DNA from: Thalassospira profundimaris
GTDB taxonomy: Bacteria > Pseudomonadota > Alphaproteobacteria > Rhodospirillales > Thalassospiraceae
Assembly: GCF_003326795.1 (NCBI RefSeq)
Contig: NZ_JPWI01000006.1
Span: 124,001-188,000 of the forward strand
Direction: 5' to 3'
DNA: 64,000 nucleotides
The notes beneath the pieces were generated by a model. That model made no database searches and was not told the DNA's origin. It saw only the letters and a program-made list of their open reading frames with translations. A program made the translations under genes and the position numbers. This document shows, one piece after another, positions 18,593 to 28,117 of the stretch (the stretch's first letter is position 1; each line of letters begins with the position of its first letter).

Positions 18593-19578
18593 TGGGCATC
18601 CTCCATCAAATGCAGCTCGTTTTCCTGCCAGCTGATTTGAACCGATGCACCGTTTTCGGGAACGCTCTGATCGGCCGGGATCAGGGCATTGATCCGCATA
18701 TTGCCAAGGGCCAGACCAACCCGGGTGGTGCCGCCCAGATAGCTGCTTCCGGTGACGGTTGCGGCATGACCGTCGGATTGAACGATACGCACAGCTTCGG
18801 GGCGCAAACTGGCATAGGCATTTTTGCCGGTCAGCTGTTTGACAAAACCGGGTTCAAGGACATTGGATGATCCAACGAAGTCGGCGACAAAGCGGCTTTG
18901 CGGACGCTGATAGATATCTTGCGGGCTTCCGACCTGCTGGATTTTGCCATCGTTAAAGACAGCCACCCGATCCGCCATCGAAAGCGCTTCGCCCTGATCA
19001 TGGGTGACAAAGACAAAGGTGATGCCAAGTTTGCGTTGCAGGGTTTTAAGTTCTTCCTGCATCTGTTCGCGCAATTTAAGGTCAAGCGCGCCCAGCGGTT
19101 CATCAAGCAGCAACACCTTGGGCTTGTTGACCAATGCGCGCGCAAGCGCAACGCGCTGGCGCTGACCGCCGGAAAGCTGACCGGGTCTGCGATCGCCATA
19201 CCCCGGAAGGGCCACAAGTTCGAGGGCCTCGTTGGCGGCTTTGTGGCGTTCGGCCTTGCCCATGCCCTGGATCATCAGGCCATAGGCCACATTGTCGATG
19301 ATGTTCATATGCGGGAACAGGGCGTAATCCTGAAACACCGTATTCACATTGCGCCGATAGGGCGGAACGTTTTCGACCTTGGTGCCGAAAATCTCGATAT
19401 GACCGCTTGTCGGTTGCTCAAAGCCGGCAATCAGGCGCAGGCAGGTGGTCTTGCCCGATCCTGACGGGCCGAGCATGGCGAAAAACTCGCCCTCGGCAAT
19501 CGACAGGTCCACATCATCAACAGCACGGACAGTGCCGAAATGACGTGAAACACTGGAAAAGGAAACTGCATTCGTCAT
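18589..19578 (-). CDS. PotA/YdcT-type ABC ATP-binding protein
   Basis: A 329-residue ATPase started at ATG 19578 (MTNAVSFSSVSRHFG); a longer reading frame upstream runs through hairpins and is unlikely. Walker A GPSGSGKTT, the Q-loop VFQDYALFPH, signature LSGGQRQRVALARAL and Walker B VLLLDEPLGALD are complete, and the C-terminal TOBE-like regulatory domain (YASLRPEAVRI) is present, as in MalK/PotA proteins. It energises the permease pair encoded downstream. A strong hairpin lies 17 bases upstream of the start codon. Confidence 0.94.
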   Translation of the reverse strand: MTNAVSFSSVSRHFGTVRAVDDVDLSIAEGEFFAMLGPSGSGKTTCLRLIAGFEQPTSGHIEIFGTKVENVPPYRRNVNTVFQDYALFPHMNIIDNVAYGLMIQGMGKAERHKAANEALELVALPGYGDRRPGQLSGGQRQRVALARALVNKPKVLLLDEPLGALDLKLREQMQEELKTLQRKLGITFVFVTHDQGEALSMADRVAVFNDGKIQQVGSPQDIYQRPQSRFVADFVGSSNVLEPGFVKQLTGKNAYASLRPEAVRIVQSDGHAATVTGSSYLGGTTRVGLALGNMRINALIPADQSVPENGASVQISWQENELHLMEDAQ

Positions 19579-19595
19579 GGGTAAACCAGTTGTTT

Positions 19596-19622
19596 GAAGC
19601 CCGCCCGCGCGGGGCGGGCTTC
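19596..19622 (-). terminator. GC-rich stem-loop upstream of the PotA-like gene
   Basis: A perfect 11-bp stem (gaagcccgccc with gggcgggcttc) and 5-base loop lies between the binding-protein gene and the ATPase gene. There is no T-tract on the minus strand, so it is probably an mRNA processing or 3'-end protection element rather than a full terminator. Confidence 0.5.
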
Positions 19623-19750
19623 GGGTAGCAAGGGAAGGTGGCGGGTGGCGTCCAATCGGGTGATTTGTGACCGGGACATGACGTGCCATTCGCGGCTTGC
19701 CCCCCGGTTTTGCCGCAAGACATCATCACATCAGGCAAGGCATCAGGTGC

Positions 19751-19769
19751 CGGGTGTACGAGACACCCG
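19751..19769 (-). terminator. Stem-loop directly after the binding-protein gene
   Basis: A perfect 7-bp stem (cgggtgt with acacccg, 5-base loop) begins 35 bases after the stop of the binding-protein gene. Together with the hairpin at 19596-19622 it separates the binding protein from the remaining transporter genes. Confidence 0.45.
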
Positions 19770-19803
19770 ATGACCAAAGCCGGTCCCGGTCACATGGCTG
19801 GTC

Positions 19804-20964
19804 CTAGCGACCGCCGATCACACCGATATAGTCAGATACCCAACGGTAATAGGGCACGCATTCACCCTGACTTTCGCATTTCGACACCGGGGTCTGCCAG
19901 AAGCTGACACGGTCGAAATCATCAAAGCCATTGGTTGCGCAACCTTCGTCACCCAAAAGGGCATTGCCCTTACATGCGGCGGGAACAGCCGGGTTGGAGC
20001 CAAACCAGGCGGCAAGGTCGCCCTGAACTTTGGGCGACAGGGAATGTTCCATCCAGAGATAGGCGCAGGTCGGGTTTTCAGCATCGGCGTGAAGCATGGT
20101 GGTATCGGCCCAGCCGGTCACACCTTCTTCGGGGATGGTCGATGCAATCGGAAGGCCTTCGGATTTCAGAAGGTTGACCTGGAACGGCCAGGAACCCGAA
20201 GCAACCACACCTTCGTTCTTGAAATCATCCATCTGGATGAAGGCATCATGCCAGTAACGTGAAACCAGTTCACGCTGTCCGCGCAGAAGATCAAGGGCGG
20301 CGGCATATTGATCGGCATTCAGCTCATAGGGGCTTTTGATGCCGAGTTCCGGGTTATGCGCCATCAGGTATTGTGCCGCATCGGCAATATGGATCGGGCC
20401 GTCATAGGCCTGAACACGGCCCTTGTTGGATTTGCCATCGGCAAGGGTCATTTCCTTGAAAACGACATCCCAGCTTTTTGGCGCTTCCTTGAAGGCCTCG
20501 GTATTATACATCAGAACGTTCGGACCCCACTGATAGGGGGTGCCGTAATGCACGCCATTGACCGTGTGCCAGGGGGCACTTTTCAGGCGGTCATCAACAC
20601 TGTTCCAGCTTGGAATAAGGTCGGTATTGATCGGCTGAACACGTTTGCCGGCAATCATGCGCAGCGACGCATCGCCCGAGGCGGTGACAAGGTCAAAACC
20701 GCCCTCGTTCATCAGGGCAACCATTTCATCGGATGTGTTGGCGGATTTCACATTCACCTTACATCCGGTTTCTTTCTCAAACGAGGTCACCCAGTCAAAG
20801 TTGGCGTCGGTTTCACCGCGTTCGATATAGCCCGGCCATGCAACGATATTTACATTGCCTTCGGGGGTGCCAAGTGCGGTCATCATGTCGGCTGCGGCGG
20901 CCTGACTTGCCGCCAGGGCAAGCACGACCATCACGGACGTGCCCGATTTCAGTAACGATTTCAT
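19804..20964 (-). CDS. PotD/YdcS-type periplasmic binding protein
   Basis: A 386-residue binding protein with a Sec signal peptide (MKSLLKSGTSVMVVLALAASQAAA, cleavage near AAA-AD). The mature region has the polyamine-binding-protein pattern VNIVAWPGYIERG, followed by FDWVTSFEKETGCKVNVK and GGFDLVTASGDASLRM, close to YdcS. It is the first gene of the ydcSTUV-patD-like operon. The promoter region (20965-21140) contains a dyad element. Putrescine, spermidine or a related amine is the likely ligand by synteny; the sequence alone does not settle it. Confidence 0.9.
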   Translation of the reverse strand: MKSLLKSGTSVMVVLALAASQAAAADMMTALGTPEGNVNIVAWPGYIERGETDANFDWVTSFEKETGCKVNVKSANTSDEMVALMNEGGFDLVTASGDASLRMIAGKRVQPINTDLIPSWNSVDDRLKSAPWHTVNGVHYGTPYQWGPNVLMYNTEAFKEAPKSWDVVFKEMTLADGKSNKGRVQAYDGPIHIADAAQYLMAHNPELGIKSPYELNADQYAAALDLLRGQRELVSRYWHDAFIQMDDFKNEGVVASGSWPFQVNLLKSEGLPIASTIPEEGVTGWADTTMLHADAENPTCAYLWMEHSLSPKVQGDLAAWFGSNPAVPAACKGNALLGDEGCATNGFDDFDRVSFWQTPVSKCESQGECVPYYRWVSDYIGVIGGR

Positions 20965-21070
20965 TGTGATGTCTCCCAGTTGCAGGGCGTCAATTCGTGT
21001 GACTTTTATTTCCCGCAGCCAAGGGTACGCTGATCCTGAGCATTCACAATTTCATTTATCAGAAACACGT

Positions 21071-21087
21071 TATCGGTTTTTCCGATA
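21071..21087. promoter_or_regulatory. Inverted repeat in the promoter of the PotD-like gene
   Basis: TATCGG-N5-CCGATA (T5 spacer) lies between the lysR-type gene and the binding-protein gene. An outer pair TCAGAA (21059-21064) and TTCTGA (21091-21096) gives a near-concentric second dyad. The layout suits a LysR-type or other dimeric regulator site; alternatively the T-rich loop could act as a lysR terminator. Confidence 0.4.
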
Positions 21088-21140
21088 TCGTTCTGAGGCG
21101 TATGGTGACACGGCGATTGGATGACCTAAGGCAATGTGCT

Positions 21141-22049
21141 TTAACGCAAACGTGTTGCGCGGTGGGCCTGGGCAAGCCCGATGAAGTCACGTGCGGCCTG
21201 TGAAAGCGGTGATCCTTTGCGCCAGACGACACCAACCTGAACCATTGGAAGGGTTCCGGATACATCGCGGCTTTCGATCCGGTCACCTTCGAGTGACCAG
21301 GGGCGATAAACCAGATCGGGCAGCAATGACAAACCGGCCCCCGTTGCGACAAGGCTTCTGACAGCCTCGACCGAGCGGGTGCGAAAGGCCACGCGCGGGC
21401 GCGTGCCAAGGGCGCCAAGAAGCTTGCCGGTTGCTTCCTCGATCTCGTCAACGGTCAGCATGATCAGCGGTTCGGAGGTGACATCGTCAAGGGTGATGCT
21501 TTGGGCGGTTGCCAGCCGATGGCCAAGCGGCAACCACAGGCGATAGGGCGAGACTTCGAGAATTTCCGACTGCAGGGCAAGCCGGTCGCGCAAGTTGGAA
21601 ATCACCATGACGGCGGCATCAATTTCACCCCCGATCAGAAGATGTTCCAGATAATCGCCGTTATCTTCAATCGCGCTGACCGTGACCTGTGGATAGGCGC
21701 GGCGATAGCGCGCAAGAATGTCAGACAGGACATAACCGGCAACAAGCGAGGTCACGCCAAGATGCAACTCGCCCTGTTCGGCCTTGGCGGTATCTTCAAA
21801 GGCCTGTTTGGCGTCCGAGACATTGGCAAGGATGGTGGTGGCATGGCGCAGGAACTGATGGCCGTTATGGGTGATGTTCAGCCCCCGTGAATGACGATCA
21901 AAAAGCGTCACACCAAGATCGGCTTCAAGTTCCTTGATGGCCTCGGTCACCGCCGACTGGGAAATCGACAGAATATGCGCCGCCCCCGATACAGTTCCCT
22001 GTTCGGCAACGGCGACGAAATATTGAAGCTGTCGAATGGTAAATGCCAT
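21141..22049 (-). CDS. LysR family transcriptional regulator
   Basis: A 302-residue LysR regulator started at ATG 22049 (MAFTIRQLQYFVAVAEQG), giving the standard N-terminal helix-turn-helix (GTVSGAAHILSISQSAVTEAIKELEADLG) and the LFDRHSRG segment. The C-terminal effector domain is complete. It sits directly upstream of, and in the same direction as, the polyamine-type ABC operon, so it is the probable local activator. An in-frame upstream ATG would add 19 residues that do not fit the family. Confidence 0.92.
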   Translation of the reverse strand: MAFTIRQLQYFVAVAEQGTVSGAAHILSISQSAVTEAIKELEADLGVTLFDRHSRGLNITHNGHQFLRHATTILANVSDAKQAFEDTAKAEQGELHLGVTSLVAGYVLSDILARYRRAYPQVTVSAIEDNGDYLEHLLIGGEIDAAVMVISNLRDRLALQSEILEVSPYRLWLPLGHRLATAQSITLDDVTSEPLIMLTVDEIEEATGKLLGALGTRPRVAFRTRSVEAVRSLVATGAGLSLLPDLVYRPWSLEGDRIESRDVSGTLPMVQVGVVWRKGSPLSQAARDFIGLAQAHRATRLR

Positions 22050-22124
22050 GATGCCATCACGATAGGCGATGGCTGCACCCTTGTCGCGGTTTTTTCGATA
22101 CCACAATCAAGATTGCAATATGAC

Positions 22125-23465
22125 CTAGCTTTTCACCAGTGCCGGGGCGGGTTTGATCAGGGTTCGTGCACCGGGATCGAAGCTGACCGACATGCCGCCA
22201 TTGGGCAGATGCGTTGGCGTGCAGTGCCAGTCAAGCCGCTGGCAAATCCGCTTGACCAGTTGCAAGCCGATGCCTTCGCCCTGCGGGGTGGTGCATTGGC
22301 CATTGCAGGTCGAAATGGTGTTTTCGACACGCAGTTCCGTCCCGGTCAGCGTGATGGTGACCTGACCTTTGGGCGTGTGCTGGAACGCATTGCGGATCAG
22401 GTTCGAAACAACGATCATCAAAGCTGCGCGCGACGTTGCGATTTCTGTTTCCGTGCTGTCAGGGACAAAGGTGCAACTGACATGCTTGCCATCGGTCAGA
22501 TAGGAAAGATCGCTGATTTCCTGTTCGATGAAGCTTGAAAGATGGATATGTTCGGTTTCACCGAGCGGCGCGTTTTCCCGACCCAGCCACAAAAGGGTTT
22601 CAAGCAATTGCTGCATATTGCGGTTCGCACGTTTGATGCGTGACATCACGCGCGACTGGGTTTCGTTAAGCGGGCTTTTTTCCAGAAGTTCCACATTGCC
22701 CGAAACAATGGTGACCGGGGTGCGCAATTCGTGGCTGGCCTGACGCAGGAATTCCCGTTCGCGGGCAACGAACTTGTCGATCTGGTCAACGGATCGATGA
22801 AGTTCATGGGCCACGTCATTGAGTTCTTCAAACCCGAAATCGGGGATGGGATCATCCAAACGATCAGCGGTCAGGCTGTTGGCCCAGCTTTGCAAATCCT
22901 CGGACGGTTTGGTCAGACGTTTGCCGATAACCCACAGGAACCAGGCAAAGATCCCTACAATGGCAATCGCAAACGGGATCGACAGCAAGGCCAGTTTATG
23001 CAGGCGCACGAAATAGACGTTGTCTTCATCGCCAGCGTGATAGGTCTGCAAAATCAGGATTTCGCGACCGTCTTTCAGCGCATAGGGGAACAGAAGAAAG
23101 ACCGGGTTTTCCGGGTCTTCGTTCTCGGCATATTTGTCGGTATTGACATAGAAAAGCTCGCCCGGTTCCAGATCATCAGGAGATGCAAGCGCACGTAATT
23201 GTGCAGGCAATTCGTCAAAACGGTCAAAGGTCTGGATATTGAACCCGTTTGGAAGCGGCGCGTCGGGTATCTTGGCAAGCTGGTCTTCATATTGCTCGGC
23301 GATGACCTGAAGCTGAAATGATGCCACCATCCACTTACCATAAAGCATGTAGAAATTCACGACGACGGTATAAAGAACCAGCGTGATGACCAGACCCAGC
23401 AATACGTAATTGCGCACAAAGCGCGAGAAGGATCGGGTCTTTGGGGCACAGCAGGTTGACGACAT
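22125..23465 (-). CDS. Sensor histidine kinase
   Basis: A 446-residue membrane kinase. One transmembrane segment (about 18-40), a periplasmic sensor region (about 41-155), a second TM segment (about 157-179), then HAMP-like linker, HisKA with phospho-acceptor His245 (FLRQASHELRTPVTIVSG) and HATPase_c with N-box SNLIRNAFQHT and G-box GEGIGLQLVKR. It follows its response regulator by 5 bases. The signal is unknown. Location next to the molybdenum-hydroxylase genes may be meaningful but the 92-bp gap does not prove co-transcription. Confidence 0.92.
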   Translation of the reverse strand: MSSTCCAPKTRSFSRFVRNYVLLGLVITLVLYTVVVNFYMLYGKWMVASFQLQVIAEQYEDQLAKIPDAPLPNGFNIQTFDRFDELPAQLRALASPDDLEPGELFYVNTDKYAENEDPENPVFLLFPYALKDGREILILQTYHAGDEDNVYFVRLHKLALLSIPFAIAIVGIFAWFLWVIGKRLTKPSEDLQSWANSLTADRLDDPIPDFGFEELNDVAHELHRSVDQIDKFVAREREFLRQASHELRTPVTIVSGNVELLEKSPLNETQSRVMSRIKRANRNMQQLLETLLWLGRENAPLGETEHIHLSSFIEQEISDLSYLTDGKHVSCTFVPDSTETEIATSRAALMIVVSNLIRNAFQHTPKGQVTITLTGTELRVENTISTCNGQCTTPQGEGIGLQLVKRICQRLDWHCTPTHLPNGGMSVSFDPGARTLIKPAPALVKS

Positions 23466-23470
23466 AACAG

Positions 23471-24151
23471 TTACTCGCGAAGGGCCACGCCCTGGCCCGG
23501 AATGGTGTGAATCAGATTTTGTTCGAACGGTTTGTCGATCCGATGGCGCAATTTGTAAAGATGCGTTTTAAGCGCATTGGTATCGGGCGGATCACCCTGC
23601 CACAGCGCCATCGACAGGCGTGACCGGGTTACCACGCGCGGGCTGTTTTGCGCCAGAACTTCAAGGATCGTCCAACCTGTTGGCGACACACTGATATTTT
23701 TGCCTGCACGCACAACCGAGCGGTTTTCAAAATCGATGCTGAGATCACCAAGCGCGAACCGTTTGACTTCACCGCTGCGACGGCGTGACAGAACCCGGGT
23801 GCGCAGCAAAAGTTCTTCCAGCGCAAACGGTTTGACCAGATAGTCATCTGCACCGGCATGAAACCCTTCGATCTTGTCATCAAGCGTATCGCGCGCGGTC
23901 AGCATCAGGACGGGGGTGTCCACCCCTTCATCGCGCAGCGCCTTGCACACACTGATCCCGTCGCGGAACGGCAGCATCAGATCAAGAACAATGACGTCAT
24001 ATTCCCCGGTCAAAGCCATTTTGAATGCGGTTTCGCCGTCATAGGCATGGTCGCACTCAACCCCTTCAATCGTCAGATAGTCACTGACGGTTGCGGCGAT
24101 ATCCATATTGTCCTCGACCAGAAGGACCATGATGTTGGCGGTTGCTTTCAT
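23471..24151 (-). CDS. OmpR/PhoB-family response regulator
   Basis: A 226-residue regulator with receiver domain (acidic pair ED in LLVEDNMD, phospho-acceptor Asp57 in VIVLDLMLP, Lys in YLVKPFA) and a C-terminal winged helix (VVTRSRLSMALW...LKTHLYKLRHRID). An internal ATG at 24130 is an alternative start (MVLLVEDN). It pairs with the histidine kinase encoded 5 bases downstream. Target genes are not evident from the sequence. Confidence 0.93.
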   Translation of the reverse strand: MKATANIMVLLVEDNMDIAATVSDYLTIEGVECDHAYDGETAFKMALTGEYDVIVLDLMLPFRDGISVCKALRDEGVDTPVLMLTARDTLDDKIEGFHAGADDYLVKPFALEELLLRTRVLSRRRSGEVKRFALGDLSIDFENRSVVRAGKNISVSPTGWTILEVLAQNSPRVVTRSRLSMALWQGDPPDTNALKTHLYKLRHRIDKPFEQNLIHTIPGQGVALRE

Positions 24152-24243
24152 TCATGTCATCTCGTTATCGGCAGGCATGAATACCATGCCGCAATTCCAC
24201 CCGCAGGTCAGCCGGAAATGGCAAGACCCGAAGGCATGCCTGT

Positions 24244-24852
24244 TCAGGCAGGGTGTTTCAGGACTGCTTTCAGATCGTCTTTGGTGTCGATATCAAACCG
24301 GGCATTGGGCAAATCAATGCCGATCCCGTGATGAGCGGGGCCGTTCAGGATTTTACGCGCACCAACTGTTCCCGAAAGTGCGGCAAGCGTGTCAAATGTG
24401 GCCCTTGGAAAGACGGCCGGAACGCCCAAACCATCGGGGTGACGGGTGGCAATGATATCGTTGCCGTCAAAGGAACTGATCAGTTTGGCATAGTCGGTTG
24501 TGGCAAGTTCGATCTGATCGCACAGGGCAATCAGGACCCCGTCAAATCTGTCCTGTTTCAGGATCGCGGTCATGCCAGCCGCAATCGAACTTCCCATGCC
24601 AGATGCCCAGTCATCGTTCTCGACGATACTGGCATCCGATCCGATGATCGGGCGGATTTCATCGGCAAAGGCACCCAGAACGACAAAGCATTCGATACCG
24701 GGCAAGGCTGCAACGCGATCAAGCGTATGGCGGATCATTGGCATGCCATTGATATCGGCAAGTTGTTTACGCCCGCCAAAGCGCGCACTTTCGCCCGCAG
24801 CCAGAACAAGGGCCGCAAGTTTGGGTGTGGTGTGATCTGTGTGCATGCTCAT
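24244..24852 (-). CDS. MocA-type molybdenum cofactor nucleotidyltransferase
   Basis: A 202-residue NTP-transferase with the signature LAAGESARFGGRKQL near the N-terminus and the later GVLIALCDQIEL metal-binding region. MocA-type enzymes attach CMP (or GMP) to molybdopterin to make the cofactor form used by xanthine-dehydrogenase-family enzymes. It lies 12 bases after the xdhC-like gene and downstream of the molybdenum hydroxylase subunits, which is the expected context for cofactor maturation. Confidence 0.87.
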   Translation of the reverse strand: MSMHTDHTTPKLAALVLAAGESARFGGRKQLADINGMPMIRHTLDRVAALPGIECFVVLGAFADEIRPIIGSDASIVENDDWASGMGSSIAAGMTAILKQDRFDGVLIALCDQIELATTDYAKLISSFDGNDIIATRHPDGLGVPAVFPRATFDTLAALSGTVGARKILNGPAHHGIGIDLPNARFDIDTKDDLKAVLKHPA

Positions 24853-24864
24853 GACAGGGTCAGA

Positions 24865-25860
24865 CTATTCCGCAGCCTGTGCCATTGCCGGTGCGGCGCG
24901 CTGTTTGAACAGGGCATGATGGATGCCTGAGAGCATCGAAAGTGCGATGCTTTCGGGCAATTGCCCGCCGATATCAAGCCCGGCCGGACTGGATATATCA
25001 AAACCAAGATCATTGCGGCTGATCCCGGCACGCTCGAGCACATCTTCGAACCGGTGGCGCGGGCCAAGGGCCGAAAGATGCTTGATTGGTGCATCGTGCA
25101 AAATGGCCAGCGCATTGGCGTCAATGCCAACACTATGTGCCATCAGGATGACGGCGTCGACACGTTGCTTCGCAACATAACGGGCAAGATCGCGATCAAT
25201 AGTGCGCAGGATTGTACCCGCTTGCGGGAAATGTTCGGGTCGTGCATTGGCCGGACGCGGATCAACCAGTGTGGTTTTCCACCCCATATTATGGGCAATC
25301 CCGATCACCGGGCGGGCGTCAATGCCCCCACCCACCACCAGAATATGGGGCTCGGGTGAAATCGGCGTGACAAGCCAGTCGCCGTCACTGCGATTTTCAA
25401 TATGGGCCGGATGGTTGGCGTGCAGGGTTCCGGTCTGGAAATACCCTTCGACCGCGTTGATTTTCTGGAAATAAAGACCGCTTTCGCGTCTGGTCAATGC
25501 GCTGTGCAGGTCCGATAATCCAAGGTCATTACCCCCGGTGATCGGTTGCAGCATGATATAGACCGTGCCGCCACATCCTACGCCCAGCTTGAATGACAGA
25601 TCGTCTTCGTCATTGCCGTCATAGGTCAGCATGACCGGGCGTCCCGTATGCATGGCCTTGCGGGCATTACGGATGATGTCGGCTTCCAAACAGCCACCAC
25701 TGAGCAGGCCGAACTGCTGTCCGTGCCCGTTAATCAGCATCATGGCCCCGGCCTTGCGATAGGCCGATCCTTCGGTGCGGTACACCGTGCCCAACACCCA
25801 TTCGGTGCCTTCACGGTTTTCCTGCCAGGCGTAGAGCATGGCGGAAAGCTGGTTATTCAT
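24865..25860 (-). CDS. XdhC/CoxI family maturation factor
   Basis: A 331-residue protein started at ATG 25860; an adjacent GTG at 25863 is possible. The N-terminal XdhC/CoxI part includes GTVYRTEGSAYRKAGAMMLI and GLLSGGCLEADI, and the C-terminal Rossmann-type part has ILVVGGGIDARPV. XdhC proteins bind molybdenum cofactor, promote its sulfuration and insert it into xanthine-dehydrogenase-family enzymes. It sits between the large subunit gene and the mocA-like gene. Confidence 0.9.
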   Translation of the reverse strand: MNNQLSAMLYAWQENREGTEWVLGTVYRTEGSAYRKAGAMMLINGHGQQFGLLSGGCLEADIIRNARKAMHTGRPVMLTYDGNDEDDLSFKLGVGCGGTVYIMLQPITGGNDLGLSDLHSALTRRESGLYFQKINAVEGYFQTGTLHANHPAHIENRSDGDWLVTPISPEPHILVVGGGIDARPVIGIAHNMGWKTTLVDPRPANARPEHFPQAGTILRTIDRDLARYVAKQRVDAVILMAHSVGIDANALAILHDAPIKHLSALGPRHRFEDVLERAGISRNDLGFDISSPAGLDIGGQLPESIALSMLSGIHHALFKQRAAPAMAQAAE

Positions 25861-25942
25861 CACATCGCCCTTTCCATAGAAGGGGAACTGCCCGGAGAAC
25901 CGGGGAGGGGGGAAGATGTTTGGTTCCCCGGGCAGTCATGCC

Positions 25943-28114
25943 TTAGACGAAGTCGAAACCGGCTTTGGTCATGGGAAGATCCATGATCCGCTTGCCGGTT
26001 TTGGCAAAGATGGCATTGGCAACAGCCGGACCGGTCGGGGGAACGCCCGGTTCGCCAACGCCAGTAGGTGCATTGTTTGACGCAACAATTGCGACCTCGA
26101 TTTCAGGCATTTCGATGTTTCGCAGAAGTTCGTAATCAGGGAAGTTATATTGATCGACTTCCCCGTCAGTCAGTGTGACCTCGTTGCGGAAGATGGCCGA
26201 AAGGGCATAGCCCGCCCCGCCTTCCATCTGCGCGCGGATCACATCCGGGTTCACGGCAACACCGCATTCAACCGCCATGAACAGTTTGTTGACATGAACA
26301 CTTGTGTCTTCGACCGTGACATCGGCAACCACCGCCACACAGGTGTTGAACGAGTAGTGGGCAGCAAAGCCGCGCGTATCGCCCGCCTTCCAGCCGGAAA
26401 TCTCGCGAACCAGTTTGATGGCCTCGATCATGCGGGCCTGATTGGCGCCAGCGGGATCAAGCATGGACAGACGCATCTCAATCGGGTCCTGACCGGTTTC
26501 GGTCGCGACCATATCCATCAGGCTTTCCATAACAAAACCGGTATGGGTATGGCCAACCGAACGCCACCAGTTGATCGGAACAGCGGTGGTAAAGTCGCTG
26601 ACACCGATGCCCATATTGGGAAGGCGATAAAGACTTTCGGCTACACCTTCGACCGAGGTCGGGTCAACGCCATCCTTGACCATCATTTCGAACGGCCCAC
26701 CCTTGGCGATGGATTTGACCGCCAGTCGATGGTCCCAACCAACGATCTTGCCATCACCATCAAGGCCGATCTTGGCGCGATGGGCTGACATCGGGCGATA
26801 ATAACCGCCCTTGATATCGTCTTCACGGCTCCAGACCAGCTTGACCGGAACCTTGCGTCCCGAAACGGCAAAGGCCATGGCGGCTTCGACATTGTAATCG
26901 GATGCCGCATTGGCGCGACGTCCGAAGGAGCCCCCGGCATACAGGGTTTTAATTTCAACCTTGGCCGGATCAAGGCCAAGTGTTGCCGCAACCATCGGCC
27001 GGGTCAGGGTCGGGAACTGGCAGCCGTCATGAACGCGCACGCCATCACCGACCGGTTCAATGGTGCAGTTTTCCGGTTCCAGTGGCGCGTGGGCAAGGAA
27101 CGGGAAGGTAAACTGGGCGTCAATTGTCTTGGCCGCATCCGACAGAACAGACGCAACCGATGCCAGTGGAACTTGGTGATTGGCATCAAATTGCGGGGCA
27201 TCAAGCATTGCAATATGATCGGCAATCATGGCGTCCGTGCTGCGTGTTTCCGCGGCACTGAAATCCCATTCGACCGACAGGGCGTCACGGGCCTGGAATG
27301 CAGCCCATGTGTTTTTACCAAAGGCAACCACGCCAGCCTTGTTTGGCAGAACCTGTGCGGCGATGAAGCCACCGACTTCCTTGGCAGCACTGTCATCAAA
27401 CGAGACAACGGTACCGCCAAATTTCGGGCTGCGCATGATGGCGGCATAGATCATGCCGGGCAGATTGACATCCATGGCAAACATGGCGGAGCCATTGGTC
27501 TTGCCGGTATTATCCTTGCGATGAAGTTTGGAGCTTCCGATCAGTTTGAACTGATCAGGGGTTTTCACAGCGGGTTTTGCGACTGCCTCAAGGGTTGCGG
27601 CAATCGCAACAAACTCGCCGAAATGACCGGACTTGCTACCAGAGCTCAGCATGCCGTTTTCAACCGTGATGGTTGAGGCATCAACACCCCAGCTTTGTGC
27701 GGCAGCACGGACCAGAAGGTCGCGCGCAGCGGCCCCGGCTTCGCGATACTGCATGAAGGAGTTGGCAATGGATGTTGATCCACCGGTTCCCTGTGCGCCA
27801 AAGAACAGGTTGGCATAGCGGTTGTTATCTGCTGGCGCGAAATCGGTGGCAACCGTGTCCCAGTTGGCATCAAGTTCTTCGGCAACCAGTGTGGTCAGGC
27901 CGGTTGTGGTGCCCTGACCCATTTCGAAATGTTTGATGATGACCGTAACAACACCGTCTGAGTCAATTTTCACAAACGGGTTCAGATCGGTGGTCGCCGC
28001 CGTTGCACTGCTTCCAGCAGCCAGAACGCCCTTGGCATTCACGCCAACCAGAAGGGCGGTGGTGCCCGCCGCACTTGCCTTAAGGAAGCCGCGACGTGAA
28101 ACATTGATTGTCAT
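25943..28114 (-). CDS. Molybdenum hydroxylase large subunit (IorB-like), Tat-exported
   Basis: A 723-residue molybdopterin-binding subunit of the xanthine dehydrogenase superfamily, isoquinoline 1-oxidoreductase beta type. The N-terminus is a clear twin-arginine signal (VSRRGFLKASAAG), so the folded enzyme is exported to the periplasm. Family marks include KHFEMGQGTTTGL, GSFGRRANAASDY and the active-site Glu688 in GVGEPGVPP. It starts 3 bases after the 2Fe-2S subunit gene ends. No cytochrome subunit gene is adjacent, so the periplasmic electron acceptor and the substrate (aldehyde or N-heterocycle) are unknown. Confidence 0.92.
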   Translation of the reverse strand: MTINVSRRGFLKASAAGTTALLVGVNAKGVLAAGSSATAATTDLNPFVKIDSDGVVTVIIKHFEMGQGTTTGLTTLVAEELDANWDTVATDFAPADNNRYANLFFGAQGTGGSTSIANSFMQYREAGAAARDLLVRAAAQSWGVDASTITVENGMLSSGSKSGHFGEFVAIAATLEAVAKPAVKTPDQFKLIGSSKLHRKDNTGKTNGSAMFAMDVNLPGMIYAAIMRSPKFGGTVVSFDDSAAKEVGGFIAAQVLPNKAGVVAFGKNTWAAFQARDALSVEWDFSAAETRSTDAMIADHIAMLDAPQFDANHQVPLASVASVLSDAAKTIDAQFTFPFLAHAPLEPENCTIEPVGDGVRVHDGCQFPTLTRPMVAATLGLDPAKVEIKTLYAGGSFGRRANAASDYNVEAAMAFAVSGRKVPVKLVWSREDDIKGGYYRPMSAHRAKIGLDGDGKIVGWDHRLAVKSIAKGGPFEMMVKDGVDPTSVEGVAESLYRLPNMGIGVSDFTTAVPINWWRSVGHTHTGFVMESLMDMVATETGQDPIEMRLSMLDPAGANQARMIEAIKLVREISGWKAGDTRGFAAHYSFNTCVAVVADVTVEDTSVHVNKLFMAVECGVAVNPDVIRAQMEGGAGYALSAIFRNEVTLTDGEVDQYNFPDYELLRNIEMPEIEVAIVASNNAPTGVGEPGVPPTGPAVANAIFAKTGKRIMDLPMTKAGFDFV

Positions 28115-28117
28115 GAC

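Noticed and set aside
18589..19689. Longer PotA-like protein starting at 19689
   Set aside because: The added 37 residues run through two hairpins and are Pro/Arg-rich; the ATG at 19578 starts exactly at the ABC domain.
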